Of a DNA stretch of 64,000 nucleotides, positions 1-8,293 are shown in pieces. The notes under the pieces are model-generated. The model searched no databases. It saw nothing but the letters and a program-made list of their open reading frames with translations, and was not told where the DNA came from. The stretch covers positions 37,884-101,883 of the forward strand of contig NZ_SJFN01000012.1 in NCBI RefSeq assembly GCF_004328075.1, written 5' to 3'. This DNA is from Siculibacillus lacustris. Its GTDB lineage: Bacteria; Pseudomonadota; Alphaproteobacteria; Rhizobiales; Ancalomicrobiaceae. The first letter of the stretch is position 1. Each line of letters starts with the position of its first letter. Both the position numbers and the translations under genes were made by a program.

Positions 1-35
1 GGAGGGGGGGCCGGGCGTGGGGCGAGGGCGAGGGC

Positions 36-85
36 GAGGGCGGGGGTAGGGGGCGAGGGAGAGGGCGGGGGTAGGGGGCGAGGGA
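36..85. repeat. Exact 25-bp G-rich tandem repeat, two copies
   Basis: Bases 36-60 and 61-85 are identical 25-mers built of G-runs (GGGCGGGGGTAGGGGG core). Imperfect units flank them on both sides (about 20-35 and 86-98). Runs of four to five G at short spacing make G-quadruplex formation plausible on this strand. Seen directly; any function is unknown. Confidence 0.8.
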
Positions 86-530
86 GAGGGCGAGGGGGGC
101 CAAGGCGCGCCGGGCGATGGCGGGGTGCGTGCGAGCGCGGGAATGGTGGCATGTCGTGAATTGGGCACGGACTCGCCGCAAGTCCCTTCTCCCCTCGTGG
201 GAGAAGGTGCCCCGCAGGGGCGGATGAGGGGGCGCGCGCGACAGCGCGCAGGGGACGCCGATGGCCCGATCGCCCTCGCCCCAGGGTCCTCTCCCCCCTC
301 GAGGGACCTTTGCGCAATTTCCCGATTCGCTTCCCTGGAGATCGAGCTCTACCGTCGCTCCCGGCGAGCGCAGCGAGGGAAGGGAGCCCAGAACTTCGTT
401 AAGCTACTGAAAAAATTATGGATCCCCTTCCCGGCGCGTGCCGCGCCGCCGGGGATGACGGCGGTGGGTGTGCACCCTCTCGGGTATCCGTTCGAGCGGA
501 TCGAAGACCCTGGGACAGATTGTGCAAAGG

Positions 531-640
531 TCCCCTCGAGGGGGAGAGACAGAGAGGGGGGCGCGGCCTTTCCCTCACTCGCCACCATGATGGGGGCACC
601 TTCTGTCCCCCCCTCCCTGTCCCTCCCCCTCGAGGGGGGA
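531..640. repeat. Long imperfect inverted repeat, CTCGAG-centred
   Basis: The arm at about 535-561 is the reverse complement of about 607-634 with only two mismatches, leaving a spacer of about 45 bases. A further related copy at about 290-316 is inverted relative to 520-547. The pattern looks like a non-coding intergenic repeat family; no transposase or target-site duplication is visible. Confidence 0.6.
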
Positions 641-770
641 GGGGACGAAATCCGCGAGATTGGGCATGCGGCGGTGCCGCCCGGCCTCTCACCCGAGAGG
701 GGAGAAGGGACGCCCGCGGCTCCGACTCGGGTTGCGGCCGCGGCCTTCCATTCGCTCACCCCCGACGCGA

Positions 771-799
771 AACCGCCGCGGAGGAGCTCCGCGGCGGTT
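771..799 (-). terminator. Hairpin behind livK
   Basis: A perfect 12-bp stem (AACCGCCGCGGA paired with TCCGCGGCGGTT) encloses a 5-base loop. It starts 59 bases past the livK stop on the minus strand. No clear T-run follows, so it may act as a terminator or as a 3' RNA-stabilising hairpin. Confidence 0.5.
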
Positions 800-857
800 C
801 GGGATCGAGCGATGCGAGGTCCGGCGCTCGGGCGGCGGACCGGGCGAACGGCCGAGC

Positions 858-1973
858 TCAGTTCTGCTCGTAGCCGATCTTGCCGTCGGCGAGCTTCTTC
901 CAGGTGTACATCACGTAGTCGACGTCCTTGCGGTCGCCCTTGGCGTCGTAGGACAGATCGCCGAGCACCGTCTTGAAGACGAAGCCGGAGTGGATCACGT
1001 CGGCGACCTTCTTGGTGTCGAGCGTGCCGGCCTTCTCGGCGGCCTGCTTGATGATCTCGACCGCGGCGTAGGAGTAGAGGGTGTAGGCCTCCGGCTCGTA
1101 CTTCTTGGCGCGGAACTTCTCGATCACGCCCTTGGCGGCGGCGCTCTTCAGCGGATCCGGGCCGAAGGACATCAGGGTGCCGACCACGCCTTCGCCGCCG
1201 ATGGTGGCGAACTCGGCCGAGGTGATGCCGTCGCCCGAGAGCATGACGGTCTTCAGACCCTGGTCGCGCAGCTGACGGATGATCAGGCCGCCTTCGGTGT
1301 GCAGACCGCCCCACATCAGGACGTCGGCACCCGAAGCCTTGATCTTGGAGACCAGCGCCGAATAGTCCTTTTCGCCGGCGTTGACGCCTTCGTAGAGGAC
1401 TTCCTTGATGCCGGCGGTGTTCATGAAGCCCTTGGCGGCGTCGGCGAGACCCTGGCCGTAGGTGGTCTTGTCGTGGACGACGGCGATCTTCTTGCCCTTG
1501 AGGTTGGCGACCGCGTAGTCGGACCACAGCTTGCCCTGCTGGTCGTCACGACCACAGGTCCGGAAGACGTTCCACAGGCCGCGCTCGGTCAGCTTGGGGT
1601 TGGTCGCCGAGGGGGTGATCTCGACGATGCCGTTCTCGGCGTAGACTTCCGAGGCCGGGATCGAGACGCCGGAGTTGAAGTGGCCGACGACGTACTTGAC
1701 GCCGTCACCGACGAACTTGTTGGCGATCGACACGCCCTGCTTCGGGTCGGAAACGTCGTCGCCGAGCGAAATGACGATCTTCTGGCCGAGGATGCCGCCG
1801 GCGGCATTGATGTCTTCGACGGCCTGCTCGGTACCGTTCTTCAGCTGAGCGCCGAAGGCGGCGTTCGGGCCGGTGATCGGACCGGCGACGGCGATCTTGA
1901 CGTCGGCCGAAGCCACGCCGGACCAGGCGAGACCCGCGGCCAGGACCAAGCCGGACAACCACATCTTCTGCAT
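858..1973 (-). CDS. livK: Branched-chain amino acid ABC transporter, periplasmic binding protein
   Basis: A 371-residue periplasmic solute-binding protein of the LivJ/LivK (peripla_BP_6) family, delivering leucine/isoleucine/valine or related amino acids to the LivHMGF importer. Residues 1-23 form a signal peptide ending ASA-D, and the mature part begins VKIAVAGPITGPNAAFG, the usual family opening. The ATG at 1973 is preceded by AGGAGT with a 7-base spacer, so an in-frame TTG 18 bases upstream is rejected. It is the last gene of the liv group and lies 412 bases beyond DUF6867, so it probably also has its own promoter, which fits the high demand for binding protein. Exact ligand cannot be read from the sequence. 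Confidence 0.93.
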   Translation of the reverse strand: MQKMWLSGLVLAAGLAWSGVASADVKIAVAGPITGPNAAFGAQLKNGTEQAVEDINAAGGILGQKIVISLGDDVSDPKQGVSIANKFVGDGVKYVVGHFNSGVSIPASEVYAENGIVEITPSATNPKLTERGLWNVFRTCGRDDQQGKLWSDYAVANLKGKKIAVVHDKTTYGQGLADAAKGFMNTAGIKEVLYEGVNAGEKDYSALVSKIKASGADVLMWGGLHTEGGLIIRQLRDQGLKTVMLSGDGITSAEFATIGGEGVVGTLMSFGPDPLKSAAAKGVIEKFRAKKYEPEAYTLYSYAAVEIIKQAAEKAGTLDTKKVADVIHSGFVFKTVLGDLSYDAKGDRKDVDYVMYTWKKLADGKIGYEQN

Positions 1974-2385
1974 CGAACTACTCCTCATCAATCGTTCGCT
2001 CGCGAACGGTCACAGCTCTCGGCCCGGGCGGGCCGTATCCGTCGTGCCTCTCCGAGGAGGGCCCTTGCGGCCGGTCCGACCCGGGTCGGTGGCGCGGGGG
2101 GCGCGAACCTCTGCCCTCGCGGCGGGAGGCTCTTGTCACGGTGCGCGTACTTTCACCTGCTTCCGTGCCGTTGTCATCCCCTTTCTTGCGTAATAATTGA
2201 GCTCGCAAGGGGAATGCCGAGTGGAATGGCAGTTTGTCGCAGGACGGATGCACGTCAAGGCCGCGCGGCGATTCGCGACGGCGCGAGACCCACGCCGCCC
2301 GAATACCGGAGGTCCCGGACGAACGTCGAAAAACTGGAATGTCTCCACTGGCGGCGAAAGCGAAACTACCTTCGCCGCCCAACCT
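1974..2385. other. 412-base gap between livK and DUF6867 gene
   Basis: No gene is supported here. An AT-rich patch around 2188-2204 (TAATAATT), read on the minus strand, is the best candidate for a livK -10 region. No convincing -35 element or terminator was found. Confidence 0.4.
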
Positions 2386-2736
2386 TCAGAGGCGGGCCTT
2401 CCAGAACAGCGGACCGTTCGGAAGATAGAGCCAGCGGTACTTGGCGGTCATCTGGGCGACCCGCGTGAAGCGGTAGCCGATGGCGCCGATCGCCTGCACC
2501 ACCAGGGTGTCGACGATGTAGTAGTGCAGCGTCAGCAAGGTGCCGCCGAACAGCGCGAAATGGATGAAGCGCACCACCAGGCCGAGGAGCAGCAGATAGG
2601 CGACGAGCACCGGATAGGGCCGCCAGGTCGAGGCCATGGCACGGCCGGTCATCCAGGCGGCCCAGCCGCCCATGACGCAGGTGACGAGGAGGAACAACCA
2701 GATCGACGGTTCCTCGTGGACGAGACCTTGCAACAT
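2386..2736 (-). CDS. DUF6867 small membrane protein of the liv operon
   Basis: A 116-residue protein with about three hydrophobic segments (residues about 12-30, 42-70 and 75-90) and a short basic C-terminus. It matches the DUF6867 family, which in Hyphomicrobiales typically sits between livF and livK. Only 12 bases separate it from livF, so it is co-transcribed with the importer. Its role is not known; an accessory or stabilising subunit of the LivHM permease is a guess from position alone. Confidence 0.75.
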   Translation of the reverse strand: MLQGLVHEEPSIWLFLLVTCVMGGWAAWMTGRAMASTWRPYPVLVAYLLLLGLVVRFIHFALFGGTLLTLHYYIVDTLVVQAIGAIGYRFTRVAQMTAKYRWLYLPNGPLFWKARL

Positions 2737-2748
2737 GACTGTCCTCGA

Positions 2749-3474
2749 TCAGTGGGCTCCGCCCTCGAGATAGGCCGCGCGGACCTCCTCGCTGGCCAGC
2801 AGTTCCTTGCCGGTGCCGCTCATGGTGATGAGGCCGTTGACCATCACATAGCCGCGGTGGGCGAGCTTCAGGGCGTGGAAGGCGTTCTGTTCGACCAGGA
2901 ACACCGTCATGCCCTGCGAGCGGTTGAGCTCGCGGATGGCGTCGAAGATCTGCTTGACCACCAGGGGCGCGAGCCCCAGCGACGGCTCGTCGAGCAGCAG
3001 CATCTTCGGCCGCGACATCAGCGCCCGGGCGATCGCCAGCATCTGCTGTTCGCCGCCCGACAGCGTGCCGCCGCGCTGGTGGGCGCGTTCGGACAGCCGC
3101 GGGAACAGCGAGAAGACCTGATTGAGGTCCTCGTCGAAATGGGCGAACTCGTCGATCGCCGCGCCCATCTGGAGATTTTCCAGCACGGTCATGCGCGGGA
3201 AGATGCGGCGGCCCTCGGGCGACTGGGCGATCCGCATGCGGGCGATCATGTGGGTCGGCATGCGGGTGATGTCGGTGCCGGCATAGACGATGCGGCCTTC
3301 GCGGGCTTGCGGCGCGCCGAAGATGGTCATCATCAGGGTCGACTTGCCGGCGCCGTTGGCGCCGATCATGGTGACGATCTCGCCTTCGTGGACGTCGAGA
3401 TCGACGCCCTTCAGGGCGATGATGTTGCCGTAGTAGGTCTTGACCCCACGGACGGTCAGCAGGGGTTCGGTCAC
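2749..3474 (-). CDS. livF: Branched-chain amino acid ABC transporter ATPase LivF
   Basis: A 241-residue cytoplasmic ATPase, one of the two that power LivHM. It has Walker A GANGAGKST (near residue 39), signature LSGGEQQ (near 140), Walker B LLLDEPSLGL and a switch His in LVEQN context (Q-E-Q-N type, typical of LivF). The GTG start at 3474 overlaps the livG stop (GTGA), which indicates translational coupling. The open frame extends further upstream, but that part is the shadow of livG in another frame and has no homology of its own. Confidence 0.94.
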   Translation of the reverse strand: MTEPLLTVRGVKTYYGNIIALKGVDLDVHEGEIVTMIGANGAGKSTLMMTIFGAPQAREGRIVYAGTDITRMPTHMIARMRIAQSPEGRRIFPRMTVLENLQMGAAIDEFAHFDEDLNQVFSLFPRLSERAHQRGGTLSGGEQQMLAIARALMSRPKMLLLDEPSLGLAPLVVKQIFDAIRELNRSQGMTVFLVEQNAFHALKLAHRGYVMVNGLITMSGTGKELLASEEVRAAYLEGGAH

Positions 3475-4382
3475 GACGCCACCTCCGCGGTCACTTCCTC
3501 GACCTCGTCGTCGCCGACGCCGAGATAGGCGGCGACGACCTTCGGGTCGTTCTTCACGTCGGTCGGGGTGCCGTCCGAGATCTTGGTGCCGTAGTCGAGC
3601 ACCACGACGTGGTCGGAGATCTCCATCACCACCGACATGTCGTGTTCGATCAGCAGCACCGAGGTGCCGTCCTCGGCGCGGATCGAGCGGAGCAGCCTGT
3701 TCAACTCGGCGCTCTCGCGCGGGTTGAGGCCGGCGGCCGGTTCGTCGAGGCACAGCAGCACCGGTTCGGTGCACATCGCCCGGGCGATCTCCAACCGGCG
3801 CTGGTCGCCGTAGGGGAGGTCGCCGGCGGGATCGTCGGCGCGATCGGTGAGGCCGATGCGGTTCAGCCAGTGTTCGGCCTTGGCGATCGAGGCGCGCTCG
3901 GCCCGCTTGTAGGAGGCGATGCCGAGAATGCCGAGGAGCGACATGCCCGAGGCCAGCATCAGGGGATTGTGCTGGGCGACGAGCAGGTTCTCGAGCACGG
4001 TCATGCCGGAGAACAGGCGGATGTTCTGGAAGGTGCGGGCCACCTTGGCGTGGGCCGAGACCTCGAAGTCGGGCATGCGCTCGAGCAGCCACAGCGCCGA
4101 TCCGTCACGGCCGAAGCGGCGGCCGGGGGCGGTGGTGGCGTGCGGCAGGTCGGCCCAGATCGACTGAGCGCCGTGGCGCAGGGCGATGCGGCCCTCGGTC
4201 GGCTTGTAGAAGCCGGTGATGCAGTTGAACACCGTGGTCTTGCCGGCGCCGTTGGGGCCGATCAGAGCGGTGATGTCGCCTTCGCCGACGGTGAAGGAGA
4301 GATCGTTGATCGCCACGAGGCCACCGAAACGCATCGTCAGATGCTCGACCTCGAGCAGGGGGGCGGTCTGCCAGCGGGCCAT
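3471..4382 (-). CDS. livG: Branched-chain amino acid ABC transporter ATPase LivG
   Basis: A 303-residue partner ATPase of LivF. Walker A is GPNGAGKTT, the signature is LPYGDQRRLEIARAM (the LivG variant of LSGGQ), and Walker B LLCLDEPAAGLNP is followed by LLIEHDMSVVM. It is longer than the usual ~255 residues because of an insert of about 45 residues after the Walker A region (about 65-115), before the conserved VARTFQNIRLF. It overlaps livF by 4 bases and livM by 1 base. Confidence 0.94.
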   Translation of the reverse strand: MARWQTAPLLEVEHLTMRFGGLVAINDLSFTVGEGDITALIGPNGAGKTTVFNCITGFYKPTEGRIALRHGAQSIWADLPHATTAPGRRFGRDGSALWLLERMPDFEVSAHAKVARTFQNIRLFSGMTVLENLLVAQHNPLMLASGMSLLGILGIASYKRAERASIAKAEHWLNRIGLTDRADDPAGDLPYGDQRRLEIARAMCTEPVLLCLDEPAAGLNPRESAELNRLLRSIRAEDGTSVLLIEHDMSVVMEISDHVVVLDYGTKISDGTPTDVKNDPKVVAAYLGVGDDEVEEVTAEVAS

Positions 4383-5746
4383 CAGCCGTGACCCTCCGAG
4401 ACGTGGGATCCCGAGACCGACTTCGACACCTTAAGGAAGGCGGTCGGTTCGCGGGTCGAGATCAGACCGCGCGGCTTCCACAACATGATCGCCACCATCG
4501 CGGCTCCGAACAGCAGGGTGCGGTATTGGGTCGGATCGAAGTCCTGACCGAACACCATCTTGAGGAAGTCCATCTCACGCATCAGCTCGAAGCCGCCGAC
4601 CAGCGCCACCGCGGCGATGACCACGCCCCACAGCGAGCCCATGCCGCCGAGCACGACGATCGCCAGGATGTTGGCGGACTCCATGAAGGTGAAGCTCTCG
4701 GGCGAGATGAAGCCCTGGCGGGCGGCGAAGAACGACCCCGCGAAGCCGGCGAACATCGCGCCGGTGGCGAAGGCGGTGAGCTTGGTGGTGGTGGTGTTGA
4801 TGCCGAGCGAGCGGCAGGCGATCTCGTCCTCGCGCAGAGCTTCCCAGGCGCGACCGATCGGCAGATGTCGCAGCCTCACCGTCACCCAGGCGGTCAGCAG
4901 CGCCAGCGCCAGGATCAGGTAGTAGAGGAAGATGGTTCGATAGATCGGCGAGAACTCCAGCCCGAAGACCGCGGCGAAGCCCTTGTCGGTGGCATTGAAG
5001 GGAATGCCGAACAGGGTCGGGCGGGGGATGCCGGAGATGCCGGCATAGCCGTTGGAGAAGTCGACCCAGTTGATCAGGATCAGCCGGATGATCTCACCGA
5101 AGGCCAGCGTCACGATGGCCAGATAGTCGCCGCGCAGGCGCAGGACCGGGAAGCCGAGGATGATGCCCCAGAACGAGGCGAGGATGCCGGCGAGCGGCAG
5201 GAGCACCCAGAACGACAGGCCGAAGTTCTTGGCGAGCAGGGCGTAGGAATAGGCCCCGACCGCGTAGAAGGCGACGTAACCGAGATCGAGCAGGCCGGCG
5301 AGGCCGACGACGATGTTCAGACCCCAGCCGAGCATGATGTAGATCAGGATCTGGATGCCGAAGTTGTCGATCCACTTGATCGAGCCGCCGGCGCCGAGTC
5401 CGGCCAGGACGAAGATCGGATAGCAGAACAGCAGGCCGAGAAAGAACGGGGCGGCGAAGCGCTCGATCTTGAAGGGCACGCGCGCCGGGGCGACCTTCTT
5501 GATCTTGACCGCGCGGTTCCACACGAACAGCGAGAAGAACACGCGCACGCCGACGATCACGGCGATCAGGGCGGCGAGAAGGGGCCATCGCGTCTCGAGG
5601 ATCAGCTGATGGTCCATGTTCTGGACGGTGATCAGGCCGATGAAGGGCCCCAGGATCGCGGTGGCCACCAGACCGGTGACCAACGCTTCGCGCGCGATCC
5701 GGCCGTAGTCGAGCGACGGCGCGGCGGCAGAGACGGGATTCGCCAT
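4382..5746 (-). CDS. livM: Branched-chain amino acid ABC transporter permease LivM
   Basis: A 454-residue inner-membrane permease. The N-terminal ~110 residues hold two extra hydrophobic segments (DUF3382-like extension). The core beginning [22 protein letters not shown] has the alternating helices of the family and the coupling-loop motif [20 protein letters not shown] near residue 325. It forms the channel with LivH. The stop overlaps the livG start by one base and the start lies 3 bases after livH. Confidence 0.93.
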   Translation of the reverse strand: MANPVSAAAPSLDYGRIAREALVTGLVATAILGPFIGLITVQNMDHQLILETRWPLLAALIAVIVGVRVFFSLFVWNRAVKIKKVAPARVPFKIERFAAPFFLGLLFCYPIFVLAGLGAGGSIKWIDNFGIQILIYIMLGWGLNIVVGLAGLLDLGYVAFYAVGAYSYALLAKNFGLSFWVLLPLAGILASFWGIILGFPVLRLRGDYLAIVTLAFGEIIRLILINWVDFSNGYAGISGIPRPTLFGIPFNATDKGFAAVFGLEFSPIYRTIFLYYLILALALLTAWVTVRLRHLPIGRAWEALREDEIACRSLGINTTTTKLTAFATGAMFAGFAGSFFAARQGFISPESFTFMESANILAIVVLGGMGSLWGVVIAAVALVGGFELMREMDFLKMVFGQDFDPTQYRTLLFGAAMVAIMLWKPRGLISTREPTAFLKVSKSVSGSHVSEGHG

Positions 5747-5749
5747 GGT

Positions 5750-6667
5750 TCAAACCTTCTCGACTTCGGGTTTGCCGAGGATGCCCTGGGGCATGAAGAT
5801 CAGCACGATCACCAGGATCGAGAAGGCGGCGACGTCCTTGTAGTCGATGGTGAAGTAGGCCGACCAGAAGACCTCGATGAGGCCGATCAGCAGCCCGCCG
5901 ATGACCGCGCCGGGCAGCGATCCGATGCCGCCGAGCACCGCCGCGGTGAAGGCCTTCACGCCGGGGGTGAAGCCGTCGGAGAAGCTCACCACGCCGTAGT
6001 AGACCATGTACATGACACCGGCGACCGCGGCGAGCGCGGCGCCCATCACGAAGGTCAGCGAAATGGTGCGGTCGACGTCGATGCCGAGCAGCGAAGCCAT
6101 CTTGCGGTCCTGCTCGCAGGCGCGCTGAGCACGACCGAGCGACGTCTTCTGGACGAGGTACCAGAAGCCGAACAGCAGCACCGCGGTGACCGCCCAGATC
6201 ATGATCTGCTTGTAGGAGATCGTGACGTCGTAGGTGTCGGACTTCACCAGGGTGATGACGTCGCGCAGCATCGGCGTGACCGGCTTGTTGCGGGGGCCCT
6301 GGGCGACCTGCACGAAGTTCGACAGGAAGATCGACATGCCGATCGCCGAAATCAGCGGCGCGAGCCGGAACGATCCGCGCAGCGGTCGATAGGCGATCCG
6401 TTCGATCGCCCAGTTCCAGATCGAGGTCAGCACCATCGCCGAGACCAGGCAGATCATCAGCACGACGGCGATCGAGCCGATGCCGAGCCAGGTGGTCAGG
6501 AGCAGGAAGGTGATGACGGCGATGAACGCCGACACCATGAACACGTCGCCGTGGGCGAAATTGACCATCCCGATGATGCCGAACACCATCGTATAGCCGA
6601 TGGCGATCAGGCCGTAGATCGAGCCCAGGGTGATGCCGTTGATGAGCTGTTGAAGGAATACTTCCAT
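5750..6667 (-). CDS. livH: Branched-chain amino acid ABC transporter permease LivH
   Basis: A 305-residue inner-membrane permease and first gene of the liv operon. It begins MEVFLQQLINGITLGSIYGL, the canonical LivH opening, so the ATG at 6667 is chosen and the 52 upstream in-frame codons are left out. The coupling loop QKTSLGRAQRACEQDRKMAS appears mid-protein. The 438 bases upstream separate it from the divergent flavin reductase gene and must hold the operon promoter. Confidence 0.93.
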   Translation of the reverse strand: MEVFLQQLINGITLGSIYGLIAIGYTMVFGIIGMVNFAHGDVFMVSAFIAVITFLLLTTWLGIGSIAVVLMICLVSAMVLTSIWNWAIERIAYRPLRGSFRLAPLISAIGMSIFLSNFVQVAQGPRNKPVTPMLRDVITLVKSDTYDVTISYKQIMIWAVTAVLLFGFWYLVQKTSLGRAQRACEQDRKMASLLGIDVDRTISLTFVMGAALAAVAGVMYMVYYGVVSFSDGFTPGVKAFTAAVLGGIGSLPGAVIGGLLIGLIEVFWSAYFTIDYKDVAAFSILVIVLIFMPQGILGKPEVEKV

Positions 6668-7105
6668 CAGGGCACGAATGCTCCCAGTCGAGAACGGTGA
6701 AGCGCGGGTGCAGCCGAGCGAAGCCGAGGTAGGCGGCCCGTTCGGCGATGACCCCGGCGGTGACGCGATCACGAGATCTCGCGATTTTCGCCGGGTCGAC
6801 GGATGCACCTTAGGACGAGACAATTCCCGTCGTCAAACCCCTTCGGCAAAAGTGATTTCTTCCCCACAGACCATTGAAGAGAGAAGGATTTGCCGCACGA
6901 CTGTGCAGCCCCGACGCGACCTTGGGCAATGCGCGCGCGATCCGGGCGCTCGACGCCCGAACTCGGCCTGTTTTTCGTGCGATCTTCGGAGGCTCTGCCG
7001 ATCCGACATGCGGCGTAGGTAGGAATTTCTATATGCGGACATGATATGTCGCAGTCGCATATGCGGCGTCGCAGGTGGCGACGGCGGAGACGAGGACGTT
7101 CCAAC
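6668..7105. promoter_or_regulatory. Divergent regulatory region, livH / flavin reductase
   Basis: This 438-base gene-free region must contain outward promoters for the liv operon (minus) and the flavin reductase (plus). The only strong sequence signal is the dyad at 7036-7052, listed separately. AT-richer patches at about 6830-6900 could hold the liv promoter; no clear -35/-10 pair could be fixed. Confidence 0.4.
7036..7052. promoter_or_regulatory. GACAT-GAT-ATGTC dyad, candidate operator
   Basis: A perfect 5-bp inverted repeat with a 3-base spacer, GACAT GAT ATGTC at 7038-7050, is flanked by GC on both sides. It sits 56-70 bases before the flavin reductase start. A GCATATGC palindrome follows at 7057-7064. 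The placement suits a repressor site for the flavin reductase gene, but the regulator is unknown. Confidence 0.4.
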
Positions 7106-7666
7106 ATGACCATTCGAAGCGAGGGACGGCGGATGCGACGGCCGATCGAGGCGGCGATGCCGCCGGTGCTGCCGGTGTCGGCCGAGACCTTCCGCGAGGC
7201 GATGAGCCGGATCGCCGCCGCCGTGCACGTGGTGACCACCGACGGCGTGGCCGGCCTCGCCGGTGCCACCATGACCGCGGTGACCTCGGTGTCGGACGCA
7301 CCGCCGACCATCCTGGTGTGCCTCAACCGCAGCGGCCGGACCAGCGCCGTGTTGCAGGCCAACGGGGTGTTCTGCGTCAACACGCTGGCGGCCGGCGACG
7401 AGGCGCTGGCCGGGGTATTCGCGGGGCTCGGTGGCCTCGATCCCGCCGAACGGTTCGCCACCGCGACCTGGACGACCGGCGCGAGCGGCGCGCCGATCCT
7501 GGTCGGGGTGCGCTCGGCGCTCGACTGCCGGGTGTCGCAGGTCGCCGAGGTCGGCTCGCACACGGTGATCTTCGGCGAGGTCGTGGCGGTGGCGGTGGCC
7601 GAACGCCGGCCGGCGCTGCTCTATCTCGATCGCGCCTATCGCACCCTGGCGCCGGCCGAAGGCTGA
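7106..7666 (+). CDS. Flavin reductase (RutF/HpaC-type, FMN-binding split barrel)
   Basis: A 186-residue cytoplasmic protein of the flavin reductase-like family, which uses NAD(P)H to reduce FMN or FAD, usually for a two-component monooxygenase. Diagnostic stretches are FREAMSRIAAAVHVVTT near the start, GATMTAVTSVSDAPPTILVCLN for flavin binding, and a C-terminal LLYLDRAYRTL. The ATG at 7106 is preferred because AGGA lies about 9 bases upstream and the more upstream codons encode an arginine-rich run. No monooxygenase gene is adjacent, so the partner is unknown; calling it RutF itself would be over-reading. Confidence 0.85.
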   Translation: MTIRSEGRRMRRPIEAAMPPVLPVSAETFREAMSRIAAAVHVVTTDGVAGLAGATMTAVTSVSDAPPTILVCLNRSGRTSAVLQANGVFCVNTLAAGDEALAGVFAGLGGLDPAERFATATWTTGASGAPILVGVRSALDCRVSQVAEVGSHTVIFGEVVAVAVAERRPALLYLDRAYRTLAPAEG

Positions 7667-7685
7667 CGGCGGGATCTGCGGCCGG

Positions 7686-8162
7686 TCAGTCGATCCAGGT
7701 CATGCCGATGGCGGCCTGGGCCAGCGCGAGGTCGAGATAGGCGAAGCGGCCGAGGGCGATGATCAGGGCGATCCGATCGTCCGGCGCGATTTCCGGGGCG
7801 TCGCCGATCTCGCGGGCGAGATCCAGATGGAACCACTCGGCGGCGACCAGCAGGACCTTCGGCGGCAGACGCGATTCGATCGCGCGGCGGCCGATGTTCT
7901 CCGCATAATCGGTCCAGACGCCCGCGAAATCGGCGTCGAGCAGCTGTTTCCAATGGGCGACTCGGATCGCCCGCAGGCTCACGGCGCGGTCGCCTTCGAG
8001 CGGCGGCAGTCCGAGGTCGAGCGTGCGGAGATGCGCGAAATAGCGATCGACGAGCCCGTCGATCCGGGTCTCCAGCAACGGGCGATGGGTGCGGACCCGG
8101 GCGATGGTGTCCTCGTCGAGGCCCATCGTCCGCATGTAGGTCGAGACGATCGTTTCGGTCAT
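7686..8162 (-). CDS. Stand-alone protoglobin-fold protein without the proximal histidine
   Basis: A 158-residue protein matching the protoglobin / globin-coupled-sensor domain: RPLLETRIDGLVDRYFAHL, then HWKQLLDADFAGVWTDYAENIG and a C-terminal helical part. In heme-binding members the segment after the conserved IG carries the proximal heme His (IGxxHxxIGLxP); here it reads IGRRAIESRLPP, so Ala94 stands at that position. There is no attached output domain. It may bind no heme, or use another ligand. AGAGGA precedes the ATG at 8162. It converges with the flavin reductase, 20 bases away. Confidence 0.7.
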   Translation of the reverse strand: MTETIVSTYMRTMGLDEDTIARVRTHRPLLETRIDGLVDRYFAHLRTLDLGLPPLEGDRAVSLRAIRVAHWKQLLDADFAGVWTDYAENIGRRAIESRLPPKVLLVAAEWFHLDLAREIGDAPEIAPDDRIALIIALGRFAYLDLALAQAAIGMTWID

Positions 8163-8293
8163 GTCCTCTGGTCCAAATTCGAAGTCGAATCCTCGCCACC
8201 CGCCCTCACATGGGGCGTGGCGGGTGTCGATGCAACCCTCGGTCGGGAATGGTCTCGGCAGAGCTGTGCGGCGGGGCCGCGAAGTCCGCCGAC

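Larger units (their letters stand above)
1..857. other. Gene-free, repeat-rich stretch left of livK
   Basis: No credible gene is seen in these 857 bases; open frames here overlap one another and show no family motif. The first 120 bases are almost pure G with C and A spacers. Bases 170-720 are a mosaic of short CTCGAG-centred and CCCCTC-type repeats in both orientations, of the kind scattered between genes in Rhizobiales. The last 90 bases carry a hairpin just behind livK, listed separately. Confidence 0.7.

Noticed and set aside
36-640. CRISPR array or insertion-sequence ends
   Set aside because: The repeats have no regular unique spacers, no cas gene is present, and no transposase or target duplication is seen.
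1974-2385. A small gene or leader peptide between DUF6867 and livK
   Set aside because: Open frames there are arginine-rich, lack ribosome-binding sites and overlap in opposite directions.
660-2468. A 602-codon plus-strand open frame
   Set aside because: It is the antisense shadow of livK and DUF6867. GC-rich DNA leaves long open frames opposite real genes, and its translation has no recognisable family or ribosome-binding site.
4388-6700. A 770-codon plus-strand frame rich in Asp, His, Glu and Gln
   Set aside because: It runs antisense to livM and livH. The composition is the usual artefact of reading membrane-protein genes backwards.
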